From positions 4,617,501 through 4,681,500 of the forward strand of contig NC_068558.1 of assembly GCF_022201045.2 (NCBI RefSeq): 64,000 bases of DNA. Reading direction: 5' to 3'. The translations under genes and the position numbers were made by a program. This DNA comes from Citrus sinensis (lineage: Eukaryota; Streptophyta; Magnoliopsida; Sapindales; Rutaceae). Every line of letters begins with the position of its first letter. Within the stretch, counting starts at the first letter, position 1. Below are positions 38,871-54,693 of the stretch, piece by piece. A model generated the notes under the pieces. That model saw only the letters and a program-made list of their open reading frames with translations, ran no database searches and had not been told where the DNA came from.

Positions 38871-38920
38871 CACCGCTATATAAAATCCGAACAAAATGCA
38901 TGCGCTGGGGTTAGGGTTTC
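38634..38920 (+). promoter_or_regulatory. Promoter of the eL43/L37a gene: site II motifs, TATA box, telo-box
   Basis: TGGGCT (site II type) occurs at 38634, 38692 and 38772. TATATAAAA lies at 38877-38885 and TTAGGGTTT (telo-box, the AAACCCTAA motif) at 38911-38919. Site II plus telo-box is the usual promoter combination of plant ribosomal protein genes and links expression to cell growth; assigned by motif match and position. Confidence 0.7.
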
Positions 38921-38989
38921 TTTTGTCGCTCTACGTCTCAAACAGCCGCTGCTTGTTGAAGAGCTACAGACCTTCGCTCCAACGCCACA

Positions 38990-40114
<1,125 letters not shown>

Positions 40115-40282
40115 GCTTGCCACCATTGGCTTACTCCCGTGTCTTAGGTCGTTTGATCTTTAGTTTCGGATACAACCTTAAATCATTTTTGATGTTGCTT
40201 TATTTCTAGATGCAAAACAATTGGTTGTTGGAACATGAAACTTTTGGCTGTGTTTTGACTCTTGAGATGTTCATTCGCTATT

Positions 40283-40342
40283 TTTCCTATGAAATTATGT
40301 TATCTAGTGGGTTTTCCTATGAAATTATGTTATCTAGTGGGT
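40283..40342 (+). repeat. 30-bp tandem duplication after the ribosomal protein gene
   Basis: TTTTCCTATGAAATTATGTT plus TATCTAGTGG is present twice in direct succession (period 30: GAAATTATGT at 40291 and 40321). The copies are identical, so the duplication is recent. It lies in or just after the 3' UTR. Confidence 0.85.
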
Positions 40343-41500
40343 TGATTAAATTGTTTTATAATACCGTTATGCCTTGTGCTGCTGTTCTGCTGCAACCAAC
40401 CAATAATTATATTTTTATGCTCTGCAAAGTTAATTTATACGCATCAGACACCTCATTTGAAACTCTAAACCAGTTTATTCCCGTCTCAAATTGTTTGGAT
40501 ACATTTGAGACCTTACGATACAAACAAGTTGTTATCATATATCTGGACGTGCTTTCATATGTTACAACCATGAACACAAAGGATTTGCATTAGATACAAG
40601 TAAGGGAATTTCCTTTCAAATCAGATTCTGATTTTGGAGGAAAAATGTGATTCCCTTTCCACGGTACACCTTCGTTCCTATTACTGGAGAGTTCCACAAG
40701 TGAAAAGAAGCATGGGATGGGTGGGGAATCTAAATGGTGAATACAAATCAATGAATGAGCGAGAGTTGTCTCTACAAACAGTTCATTTAGTACTGTTATT
40801 TTTAGTAAGAAGCCAAGTTATGGATGCAACTCTTTCCATTAGTTCCAAGCCACAGAAACCTAGGCTCCTACGTCGAGCCATCTTTCTGATATGTCAAGGT
40901 ATGCTGGATTAAAGCACTCCATCAACAACTCAATTTGATAGAAATGGTGATTCAAGTGGATAGGATTCAAACTGACATCCATCTTTTATTATAAATGACG
41001 CGGTCATCCGTCTGCACCACCAAGCCAACTCTAATCTATCACCACTGCTATCTACATCTCAATAGCCATATTGTTCTCTTAAATTCAAGATTGATTTTTT
41101 GTTTCTCGATCTTCGTTTTTCTGGGGTTTGGGCTTGAGTTTGAGGAGTTGACTTTTTCGGTGATCGAAGTTTTATAAGCTAGTAAAAATAACTTGATCTG
41201 CCAATGCTTTTAATGCCAATATCACAAAATCACCAGGTGCACACTGAGATACCCATCTTCGATGGGTTTCTTCATCTTCTGATTCTACCAGATATAATTT
41301 CTCCAGATTTTTTAACTCCTATAAGTCCTCCACGCGGCATACGAGCCACTGGCTGAAGGACAGTTGGATTGGCATACATATCGGCGCTGAACTCACAAAC
41401 CATTATCCTAAAAAAATCAATGGCACGAAACTTATTTTTGTGATAAAACAACATCGCAGAACTCCCGAGTCGTCGGTGGTGGAGGGGTGGGGTGCAATGT
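40343..41500. other. Spacer with a possible minus-strand terminal exon
   Basis: No gene is established. On the minus strand an acceptor-like TTATAG at about 41315 precedes a frame of 48 codons (41172-41315) that reads ELKNLEKLYLVESEDEE, HRRWVSQCAPGDF, LALKALAD and ends at a TAA. This looks like a terminal exon but matches no family I know. The upstream part would lie across the transposon at 41509, so it may be broken. The remainder is ordinary spacer. Confidence 0.3.
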
Positions 41501-41508
41501 GATCCAAG

Positions 41509-43198
41509 TAGAGATGGCAGAAAAGCCCGCCCGGACCGGATCCGGACCGGACCCGGCACATGCGGTCCGGGTAAAATCCGGCCCGCATGCATGAAAAAGG
41601 CGGATCCGGGCATTGATTTTCAATGCCCGGCTGTTTCCGGGCACGGGTCCGGTCACAGCACCAAGAACCCGGAACCCGGACCCGTGCCCGCTTTTTTATT
41701 AAGTAAAATATATATATATATATATATATAAAATGAAAATTGCATTTTTTCTTTACCCAATTTCCCCCAAACCCAACCGGCCAACCAACCCTAAATCGCC
41801 AATTCGGGACAAGTCTCAGAAATCAGAATCGGCACCTCCTCCCTCCGTCTCTCCACCAATACTGGAATAGCCGAATGGGAATGAGACGGGGCAGATAAAG
41901 AAAATGACTAGCACGCGTCGACTCCCAAGTGTCGGCAAACAGCAGTCTGGCGGTGAGCTAAATTGATCGTCATAACTTAACGGAGATGACTGGAGCGAGC
42001 GAGTGATGCTTGCAGCATTTAGTTCATCTCTGGATCTTTGGTGTATAAAATTATTCTTTTCTTCTCATTTTTAGAAGTAATAAATCTTCACGGTTCACAC
42101 AAATTTTATTTGCACAAAATATTTTCTGATGTTTCACAGGCACTACAAAGATGTATGAAAAAAGACCAAAGCCGAAACAAAACTACAAAACCGCTTCCCA
42201 CAGACATCTGAACTCTCCCGGCCCAAGCATGGTTCAGCATGCACCAGAATGCTCCTCCAAGTGAAGATGAATTCATCAGGCTTATTTCAACAATTTTCCT
42301 GTTCGTATCAAATGATTCCAGCACAAATTCTTATCCCTCTCCATGCCACATGCTTTCCTTCCACAACAAAAATATTAGCAGTGGAACTTGGAAGAGAGAA
42401 TACCTTTTGAGCCCTTGTTCCATCCCAACACATGGTGCGTCGCAATCAATAACACATCCTACTATTATTGAACAGCCACACTACTGTCCTCTGTGCGAGG
42501 AGGCCTCCATTTTTTATTAAAGAAATCCCTTTCAACTACATTTGGAGACTTTTGCTAATCGTCCAGTGTCTTCAGCCTTTCATCAATAATTTCCAGCAGC
42601 TCTTGCAAGCCAACTCCCGTCCTGGCAGATATTTTGACATCTGGGGCATGCTGGTCTTGAGATTGGGAATCTTTTTCCATCACACAGACATCTTTAGTAG
42701 ACTCAGGTTGTTGGTCCTCCGCAGCCTTCCAGAACTCTTCTTCAACGTTGTCTTGTTCATCTCCCGATAGTAACCAGCCATGAGAGTAGTCATTGTGGTT
42801 TTTATTCATGCTCTCTCCAAGATCCTCAGACACAAAGCCATCATTGTTTTCAGCATCATCACCACCATAATTATCAATGCATTCTACATCTACTTGCAAG
42901 TTGGGTTTGCAAGTGGGAAAAAGGCTTTTAATGAATCCTCATTTCAATATCTTTAATCAGTGAATTTCGAAGCTATATGTAATATGTGCGTTTCTGATTT
43001 TGTCCCATATATTATGACCACTCAAATTCATCAGTTATCACCACTCAAATCCGGGTAGAGAAAACCCGGAAAAAACCCGTGCCCGGCCCGCATAAAAAAA
43101 TTCCGGGCACGGTGCGGGTCCGGGTAGCTACATTTGATATCCGGGTCGGTCCCGGGCAGCTCTAAACCCGGACCCGACCCGGACTTTTGCCATCTCTA
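41509..43198. mobile_element. Pack-type hAT-like element carrying a GTPase gene fragment
   Basis: The ends TAGAGATGGCAGAAAAG and CTTTTGCCATCTCTA are inverted repeats. GATCCAAG is present immediately outside both ends (41501-41508 and 43199-43206), a perfect 8-bp duplication. The arms (41523-41700 and 43049-43190) are arrays of CCCGG, GGACC and CCGGGT phrases. Between them lies non-repetitive sequence of gene-like composition, including the GTPase fragment on the minus strand. An (AT)n run lies at 41709-41730. No transposase is encoded, so movement must have depended on an autonomous hAT element. Confidence 0.85.
42468..42941 (-). pseudogene. C-terminal fragment of an HflX-type GTPase-like gene, captured by a transposon
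   Basis: The minus-strand frame from about 42941 reads LFPTCKPNLQVDVECIDNYG, an acidic stretch with NVEEEFWKAAEDQQ, then VKISARTGVGLQELLEIIDE and RLKTLDD before a TAG at 42552-42554. SARTG followed by GLQELL is a G5-type motif of GTPases. After the TAG the same frame continues for 29 codons with KKWRPPR before a double stop, which suggests the TAG is a mutation. Arabidopsis chloroplast HflX-type GTPases (At3g49725-like) have a similar acidic insertion; I make that assignment from memory at moderate confidence. The P-loop and other G motifs are absent. AATAAAA (minus strand) near 42100 may be the captured poly(A) signal. Confidence 0.6.
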
Positions 43199-43207
43199 GA
43201 TCCAAGA

Positions 43208-43919
43208 TAGGGGTGGGCAAATTCGGTTTGGATCGGTTTGGGACATATTCTCAAACCGATCCAAACTAATTGGTTTGAAATATTTTCAAACCGATATCAA
43301 CCTAAAATTTTTTCAAACCGAACCGATCCAAACCGATTGGATCGGTTTGGATCCAGTTTGAACTTATTAGCTAAAATTCCACTTCTTTTATATTATTTTA
43401 CCTAAATTATTTGTTATTTTTTTGTGTCCGTAATCCAAATTGATACCTCTTTTATATTATTCATATCTACTTTGATATCTACATAACAATTCAAAGATAC
43501 ATCCATACAAGTTTACAGCATAATACATCCTAATAAACAAGTTCTTAACATGTTTATTCAAAACAAACTCACAAAATTAAAATAAACTTGAACAACTTTT
43601 GACAATTAAAATATTGTGCATCTTGTCCGTCAAAATTTATGGCCCAATTACTTTTGATTTGTCAAAATCTGCATAAAATGATAAATATAATTAGTTAGAT
43701 TGCTTAACTTAGAATATAATGTAATTATATAATATTTCTGGATTGGATCGGTTTGAATCGGTTTGGAATCCTTCCAAACCGAAATCCAAACTGAGTGATG
43801 TCGGTTTGCAATCCAATAAATCGAAACCAGTTTTTTTACTAATGAAACCGATCCAAACCGATCCAAATGGTTGGTTTGGATCGATTTAGATCGGTTCAGT
43901 TAAAATATACCCACCCCTA
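43208..43919. mobile_element. hAT-like non-autonomous element with GGTTTGGATCGG arms
   Basis: The left end TAGGGGTGGGCA and right end TACCCACCCCTA are inverted repeats. ATCCAAGA flanks both sides (43200-43207 and 43920-43927), a perfect 8-bp duplication. The arms are arrays of GGTTTGGATCGG/CCGATCCAAACC-type units in both orientations; the middle (43390-43730) is AT-rich. Length 712 bp, non-coding. Confidence 0.88.
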
Positions 43920-43982
43920 ATCCAAGATTTAAAACCTGGTCTAAAATAAGCCAATAATTTACCTGTACTACCATAAATAGTG

Positions 43983-44629
43983 GGGTAAAAGCTTGTTTAG
44001 TCCCTATATTATGAGGTTAGTGTCCATTTAGTCCCTGTATTTTTAAAAACACCTCAAAACGTCCCTGCTACTAAATATTGACACTTATGCCATTATTTTT
44101 TATTATTTTTAACTTGCTTTTACAATATTACATTTTTACAATAATGTTTCTTTTTTGGATATTAATAAAAAATTAAATTATCAAATTAAACTCAAAAATA
44201 AAATAAAAACAAAAAAGGTAAATATTAATTTTTGTGGAAGCTCACGTATGTCTAAAAAATTAATATCGTAAAAAATTACATTATCAATTTTTGTAGAAAA
44301 ATTAATATTTTAACTCAAGAGTGTGTTCCACAAAAATTAATATATATTTATTTATTTTATTTTATTTTTTGGTGTTAAACTGGTAATTTATTTTTTTCTT
44401 TTTAATAATGTCTAAAAAAATTATTATAATAGGGTTATTTTTTTCTTTTTAATAATGTCTAAAAAATTATTATAATAGGGCAATATTATAAAAATAAGTT
44501 AAAAGGAACAAAAGATAATGGCAAAAGTGTCAATAATTTAATGGTATGGATGATTTGAGGTATTTTTAAAAATATAGGGACTAAACGGGCACTAACTTCA
44601 AAATATAGGGACTAAACGAGCTTTTACCC
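43983..44629. mobile_element. Mutator-like MITE, copy 1 (long terminal inverted repeats)
   Basis: Ends GGGTAAAAGC and GCTTTTACCC; the inverted similarity continues for over 100 bases (TTTAGTCCCTATAT, then TAGTG(C/T)CC(A/G)TTTAGTCCC and TTGACACTT(A/T)TGCC). TAAATAGTG flanks both sides (43974-43982 and 44630-44638), a perfect 9-bp duplication, as in Mutator-like elements. Non-coding, 647 bp. Confidence 0.9.
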
Positions 44630-44698
44630 TAAATAGTGTCATCAAAACACAATCTTTTTTCTGATGTCAATAACCAACAACTCGATAATGACAAAATA

Positions 44699-45292
44699 GG
44701 GTAAAAGCTCGTTTAGTCCCTATATTTTGAAGTTAGTGCCCGTTTAGTCCCTATATTTTTAAAAATACCTCAAACCATCCCTACCATTAAATTATTGACA
44801 CTTTTGCCATTATCTTTTGTTCCTTTTAACTTATTTTTATAATATTGCCATATTATAATAATTTTTAGACATTATTAAAAAGAAAAAAATAAATTACCAG
44901 TTTAACACAAAAAAAAAATAATAAAATAAAATATATTAATTTTTGTGGAACACACTCTTGAGTTAAAATATTAATTTTTCTAAAAAAATTGATAATTTAA
45001 TTTTTTACGATATTAATTTTTTAGACATACGTGACCTTTCACAAAAATTAATATATACATTTTTTGTTTTTATTTTATTTTTGAGTTTAATTTGATAATT
45101 TGATTTTTTATTAATATCCACAAAAGAAACATTATTGTAAAAATGTAATATTGTAAAAGCAAGTTAAAATAAAAGAAAATAATGGCATAAGTGTCAATAT
45201 TTAGTAGTAGGGATGTTTTGAGGTGTTTTTAAAAATACAGGGACTAAATGGACACTAACTTCATAATATAAAGACTAAACAAGCTTTTACCC
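44699..45292. mobile_element. Mutator-like MITE, copy 2, opposite orientation
   Basis: The same family as the element at 43983, but reversed: its left arm matches the reverse complement of that element's right arm, and vice versa. GACAAAATA flanks both sides (44690-44698 and 45293-45301), a perfect 9-bp duplication. Non-coding, 594 bp. The two copies are 69 bases apart and form a large inverted repeat. Confidence 0.9.
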
Positions 45293-45301
45293 GACAAAAT
45301 A

Positions 45302-45872
45302 ATCTGGTGATAAAAAGAAGGTCGCCATCGAGTTTTGACCAATTCGCCATTTATAATTGAGAACGAGATAGAGATCCGAAAAAGCATTTTTCTTCTGAAA
45401 GAACAGAATTTTGATGACAATCTCTGAAGACGGACGCAAGTCTATCCAGCACAACGGGTTTCTGACTGCTAACAATAATTAGTTTTAAAACATGTGTAAT
45501 GACTTTTTTAAAATTTTATTTTTTTCAAAAAAAAATTATCTCCCATCAATCTCAAAATAGCAAGTGTATGTGCCGTCGCCACAAGTTTCTGATTAAAATT
45601 AATCCTAAAATTACGAGCAGAAACTGTAAAACAATTTCATGCCATCAGAATGCAATCAAGCGACATGGTCGAGCAAATCCTCCAACAATCGGAATCAATG
45701 TGGGCAATCTTCACATCCAAACTTCCACAGAGCGTGCTTCAACCTATTATTGTGCTTACGGAATCCAAATGCATCGCAGCCCTTGTTGCAAGAAAAGCGG
45801 ATCTCCTTCTTGCGACGATTGGTTCTTTTATTAATTAATGTTTTTTTGATATCTGAATGAATACAAATTTAG

Positions 45873-45915
<43 letters not shown>

Positions 45916-46638
45916 AAAGTACAATTTTTACAATAGAAAATGAATGTATTAACTGGGGGCATTATTAAAATTAATAATTAAAATTCTATTTTAAAGTTTT
46001 GCCATTCATTTAAAAGTTATAATATTTAATTTTCTCATTTAAAATTATACATCTTATAATTGGACAAAAGTTATAATAACGTACAACCCCTAGTGAGGTA
46101 ATGTTTGAAATTACGATGGGCGTAGAAATTTCGATGTTTAGATTTTTGATATGAGCGTTGAAGTAAAACATATTAAATACTAATGTGTTTAATTAGATTT
46201 CTTGCGTTTATTAAGTTCGATGATGAAACAAATACAAGACAGCACGCATAATGCCGCTTGAATCCAATAACAGAGGGTTACTCCGCTGTGTGGGTGCTTG
46301 AAATGTGAGGGCAACAAACACAAAAAAAGTCGTCAATCAAAGTGGCAGTTACGAACAAAGAATTAAAGGCATGATGGAAGACGACACTACGTGGCAAGTA
46401 AAGAACTTAACTCCACCAAAAAGAACCCAAGTTGCAGAGAAGCTTAGGCCGCTAAAATTGAAAACAAATAATCGCTTCACATGCTGGTGAAATTTGCTTA
46501 TGATACTATTCAAAATATATAAGAAAAGGAAGCCTACATTGTTATAATAACGAAGACTACCAAAAGCATACTTCCAAATGGAAGCCAAGTGATACACAAT
46601 TTGGCTGAAGACTCTTGAGCTTTTCCCATTTCAGCATA
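45302..46638. other. Spacer with an AT microsatellite
   Basis: (AT)n at 45876-45910. A short stretch of raised GC (about 45600-45835) is open in all three forward frames for about 60 codons but matches nothing I know. The right end is the 3' UTR of the CK2 beta gene. Confidence 0.35.
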
Positions 46639-49746
<3,108 letters not shown>

Positions 49747-51557
49747 CTTGTATCCTCCTTCGCCGATGACGATTTTTTTTAATTAAAGGCTACACGATTA
49801 CCACCGACACATGGCGCGAGAAATTACCACACTAACCCTGCCTAGGGTTTTTGATGGGAAGCAGTTTGTGTGTGTGTTTTTTTTTTTATATATATATATA
49901 TATAAGGCTTAGCGGCTCAGCCCATGCTGTCTCTTGCTAGAGATTATTATTGAGTTAAAAAAACAGGGCAAAGAGAATGACAGATTTAGAGAGGAAGAGA
50001 GAGGGATAGTGGGATAAAATCGGAAGAATAATATATATATTTTTTTTCGTAAGGTTCCGGCGAGGAGGCCGATAAATCGGCGGGGACAGTTTGGTTCCTT
50101 TACTTTATAGTTGAGGGGGGTTTTGATGCGGTTAGTGAGATATTTTATAGGGGAATATGTGGGGACACGTGGCGTGTGATTAGAAAATTGTGGTCCCACC
50201 AGGAATTGGGGGTACCCGATGGGTGGGAAATGTCATTGATCGAAGATCTTAACGTCGTTTGATAATGAAGTGGTGAGCGGTGATGGTAGGGTTTTGTAGC
50301 AGAGATTTTTTTTGTTTGCGAATAAAGCCAATTTAAGTGGAAAAAATGGAAGGACGTCGTCAGCTTAGCTTAAAAGGGTTACCGGCACGATATCCATGAC
50401 TTGTATGCATAGTTCTGTCTGGCTCAAGAAACATTCCCCGCCTCACGTGCCAAAGTATTGAAACCGCAAAGAGAATGCCCACCAAAGGGTTATGATAATT
50501 GCTATATTTGCAAGGTCAATACATAAAAATTTATACCTATTAATGTGATATTTAAGCTGATAGTATCATAAATTGTCATATGTCCTTTAGTTTTTATTTT
50601 GTTTATTTCATTATATTGCCAAATGGTGAATTGTATAAGAGCTTACGCACATTAGAATATGCGTTGATCAGTGAAGCAAACGCTTTTGTAGTTGCTCTTT
50701 GTCCTATCCTTTTTGCTGATTTCGACTCAAGGGAATGAGAATTATGTGCAGCAATTGACTTCATGCAAATTAACAAAATAAAGTATATTCGTTGCAAAGT
50801 GGAACCGTCGAATCTGTTAGTCCATCGAGACCAACTACTCAGCTTGTCATTTATTTATTTATTTATTTTACTTGTCCAAAACTGACTCTCCCAGAACGAT
50901 CATAAAAACTGTGAAAACAATTTGCCTTTAGTCAAATCTCTCGATAACCTCTTCAAACAGTACGTGGAAACACCACGACCCTTCACCACCACAACTACCC
51001 TATTGTCTACTCTTATACAAACAGGAGACTTTGCTAAATCCTTCGCCAACCCTTCGCTAAAATCGAATTATCTCGTCATCTTCTCATTCCATTAAGCCAT
51101 CCATTTTACCCAAAGCACACTGAAGATAATGCCAAAAAAAAAAAAATCCAACAATGGCCTTTTCATCCAAGATTTATTTTGATCATAGACTTGATTCAAG
51201 TATAATGCTCGGCTGTAACCTATGCCCAATACCGACTTGGACAGATTTCCAGTGCAGCACCTTGACTGCCTTCAATTTGTCTACTTTCTCCCACTTGTTT
51301 TTCACATTTTCTTAAAATCAATTTACTAGCTTCGAACACCAAGCAAAGAATCAGAATCAGAATCAGAATTGACAAGGAACAATGCCATTCCAGCTTTATG
51401 GGGGCCTACTTGGTTAAAGGAACAAACATGTGATCACACATCATTTACACAAAACAAAATCTGGCATATAATTACAGTAATTAGTTTCTAAAACCGTAAA
51501 CAAGAAGTATGCACCAGGTCAAAGAAGCAGCAACAAGATAATGGGCTGCCATTCTTC
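49747..51557. other. CK2 beta promoter and spacer
   Basis: Includes a T-run followed by (TA)n at about 49880-49903, AGGGTTT (telo-box type) near 49845, and GC-richer sequence to 50500 that is probably promoter and leader of the minus-strand CK2 beta gene. From 50500 to 51557 no gene is seen; the last part is 3' UTR of the CCDC97-like gene. Confidence 0.4.
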
Positions 51558-53596
51558 TTAATCTTCGGCAAAATACTTCTCCTCTGCATCCTGACTCACT
51601 TCTCTGAGCCAGTGATCATCCAGTGTCTCATCAGTATCTATTTTAGAGTAATCAAAATGCTGATGATCTTCACCTGACAGAAACTTCTGCTGCATGATGT
51701 AGGTGAACTGTTCCATCAAATCTTGAGTCTCTTCTACAGATGGTGCTACCTCCTGATTGTGCTCTGCTGGGGAGTGGGCACTGTTGCTTGCAGCAGAATG
51801 ATTAACAACCATCTAAAGGTCACAAGTGTCAAAAACAACCTTTGATCATTTTGAGGTAACTAAAAATGACTAATAACCAAGCTTCAGAAACAAAAGAGAA
51901 GGCAAATGCAGATACATCAAAATTATAACTCGAGAAGCAAAAATCATGAGCTCAAATCACAGATTTTGAATCATAATCTACAGGAACGTTATGTTATTCA
52001 TTTGAGAACCACCTTGAAAAACATGGTAATGGTCGACCTTAACCTTCTTTTGTTAGCATGCTCTTTGTCTCATTACTGCTTCAACATGAGAGAAAACAAG
52101 GCAAGCAAAGCATCCAATTTGATAATTAATATACTTTCTGCTTGCCTTCAATTCTATTCAAATCAACAAAATAAAGATAAAGGACATAGCCCCAACCCCC
52201 AATATTACCTCTGTTCCTCCTGGTTTTGAGGAGACTAACAAAGTAACTCATTATCTCTCTCATCATCAAAGAAGATAGACAAGACCAACAAAATAATGGC
52301 ACACAATAATATCCATATTGACTCACCCTAGTGAAATAGGCATCATTGTAAGGTGAGATTTAATCAGAAACAGACTAAGCTGCTATGCAGTTAAATTCTA
52401 TCCTTCTTCATAATGTATTATATCCTTGTTCCAAATAGGTCAGTTTTCAGCATAATCTATTTATACTAAACCCATTGAATTTCAATAGGAAGTCTTTTGT
52501 AATATCTTCTTATCATCAAAGAAACCTAAACAAGGTGGAGAATCTTTGAATATGTGTGGCAGCAATCATATGTTTGCTGAAGGGCATCCCTTCATAATTC
52601 ATAACACAATTCGTAATGTCTCCTTAGTTAGCGTGTGCACCTACTTCATGCTCTACTGTAGATCTTCACAATTATAGATGACTAAATAACAACTAGCAGG
52701 TTATGCAACATCTTTAAAGAAACAACACAGAAAATGACTATGGAACTGAAAATTTTCAAGGGAAGAATAAATTACCTCAGTGGAGTGTGCAACCCAACTT
52801 GCATTTTTCACTGCTTCATCCTCGTCCTCATCATCGTCCTCTTCTTCGTCGTCCTCGTCCTCCTCTTCTTCTTCTTGTTGGTTTCTTTCGTTACCAATCC
52901 ATTCCCTTTCAGCCACACCCAACCTCTGCTGCTCCTCCCTAATCTTTGCAATCAAAACTGCTTCCTCCGATCTCCTCATCAAAGTCTCAGACCAGCGCTC
53001 CCCTGGCCTTGCCATATCCCGTTCACTCAAATCCCGAAACTTCCCCACATACTCATGATGCAAATAGGGCTCCCTCTCCCTCATAGCGTCCTCGGAGAAG
53101 TAGTGCCCATCATGTATCAGTCTATTAAGGTACGCAAGCCTCCGGTTCTTCACCGCGACAGACCTCGACCGCAAGTCCTCTGAAGTTGGATTCATCTTGC
53201 TCCTAAGATTCTTTAAGTGCCAATTTATCTCATAGTCATTATTCAGTGGATCAAACTCACCAAGCTCATCAGAAGTCAATTCCGATCCATATCTTTCTGA
53301 AATAAAAATATAAAACTAAATCAGACTGTTAACAAACATATTTAAAGCTTTCTTAAAAATAATGACAATAATAATAATAAAGAAAAAGAGAGATAAAATT
53401 ATCAGGAATATGGTAAGACAACGGCAATACCTAGGAAAACGGCGGCGTCTCTGGAGAGGAGGTCGAGGAGGATTGATTTGCGTTGAGAGGGAGTGGCGGC
53501 GTTGGATTGTAGGGCACGAGGAAAGTAGAGGTGATCCAGACACGAAAGTCTCGACGTTATGCTTTCCATTGATTCCTCCTTCACTTTTCTCTCCAT
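51558..53596 (-). CDS. CCDC97-like acidic coiled-coil protein
   Basis: Minus-strand exons 53431-53596, 52776-53296 and 51558-51812 join in phase to about 313 residues. The protein matches the CCDC97 family, whose human member associates with the SF3B part of the U2 snRNP; function in plants is not established. Order: an N-terminal helix (SRLSCLDHLYFPRAL), FDPLNNDYEINWHL, the family block LAYLNRLIHDGHYFSEDAMR and REREPYLHHEYVGKF, then a helix rich in Arg/Glu (SEEAVLIAKIREEQQRLGVA) and a run of about 25 Asp/Glu residues near position 190-215. The last exon carries EETQDLMEQFTYIMQQKFLS and ends EEKYFAED. The first ATG of exon 1 is at 53596; a second in-frame ATG at 53569 (MESITSRL) could be the true start, as homology begins there. 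Confidence 0.85.
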
Positions 53597-54059
53597 TCTC
53601 TCCCACCAGCGCAACAACAATAATACAACAAAAGCCTGATTATTTCGCTCCTTTTTAGTTGCTTGTTTGTTTCCTTCGTATTATACTGTTGTACAGACAA
53701 GTATCTTTTCCCGTCACTCCCTCCATGGCGGCGATGTATAAATAAAAGTATATTGGATGGGCGCCGATGGCGTCGTTGTATCTTTTCAGCCGTCGCGGAA
53801 CTGGTGGCTTGTGAGAATCACGTGACATTGGATTTTCTTCATATTTCACTTCAAGCATTTTCTTTTTTAATTTTATGCAGCAAAAATAATAAATAGCATT
53901 TATTATTCATACATGATATGTTACGTTACATCCGGAATTAAAATTTTATAATTTTTGTTAAATAAATACTTTATTTCTGTCTTTAAAAAAATTTCAAATA
54001 AATTTTTACGTGAGAAAATACTTTTATGAATAAATGTAAAATTTTGTCATGAAAAACAT
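53597..54059. other. Promoter side of the CCDC97-like gene and spacer
   Basis: The first ~250 bases above the ATG are GC-richer and probably promoter and leader; the rest is AT-rich spacer. No coding sequence. Confidence 0.3.
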
Positions 54060-54693
54060 TGTGGATGACAAAATGTCGGGTTCGGATTGGGCTTAGCAAA
54101 GTCTGAGCCTCGCCCTAGTATGCCTTTTGTCGGATTAATTTTTTTTTTTTTGGACTTCGCCAAACAACCTAAATGTTCAAATTTTACATTATATGTTTTT
54201 TTTTAAAAAAAATTATTTATTATGCTTTACAACTTTATAATTTATAAATTTTGATTTTTTTTCCTTTTTTGTTGGATGTGGTATTGCCATTCATTAAATA
54301 AATTTTGATTTGGTTAAATGATTCACAACTTTAAGAGTAGTGATAAATAGTTTATTCTAAATGATGTACCATTTATTAAATAATTAATTTTTAATAAGAT
54401 TTAAATAAATTAATTATAATATTTCACTAACTAATTAATGAATGTTTCATCGTTTAGAAAATTTTTTAAGATAAAAACTTAAAATGTGTAACACTATTAA
54501 CACTTTAGATATATGTATGAAAGGGGTAAATATATTTAAAAATTATATTTTACTTAAAATAATATATATATTTTTAAGTTTTTTAATTTTTTTGTGCTTT
54601 GGATTCGAGTTCAGATTTTTTAAGAGAAGTCCGGACTCGGCCCAAACATTTAGAGTACATGCTCGGGTCGGACCAGATTTTCTATCATCCCTA
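54060..54693. mobile_element. Degenerate hAT-like element with CGGGTCGG arms
   Basis: The left end TGTGGATGACAAAATGTCGGG and the complement of the right end (TAGGGATGATAGAAAATCTGG) are recognisably inverted repeats. The arms contain GGGTTCGGATTGGGC on the left and CTCGGGTCGGACC on the right. The flanks AAAAACAT and AAAGACAC agree at six of eight positions, which could be a worn 8-bp duplication. The interior is AT-rich and non-coding. Confidence 0.5.

Noticed and set aside
44699-45292. Treating both Mutator-like copies as one long hairpin element
   Set aside because: Each copy has its own, different 9-bp duplication, so they are separate insertions.
45600-45838. Region open in three forward frames
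   Set aside because: Only about 60 codons each, overlapping frames with no family match; probably a local GC rise.
52734-53183. 149-codon plus-strand open frame and a Ser-rich frame at 52780-53058
   Set aside because: Antisense shadows of the Asp/Glu-rich exon of the CCDC97-like gene.
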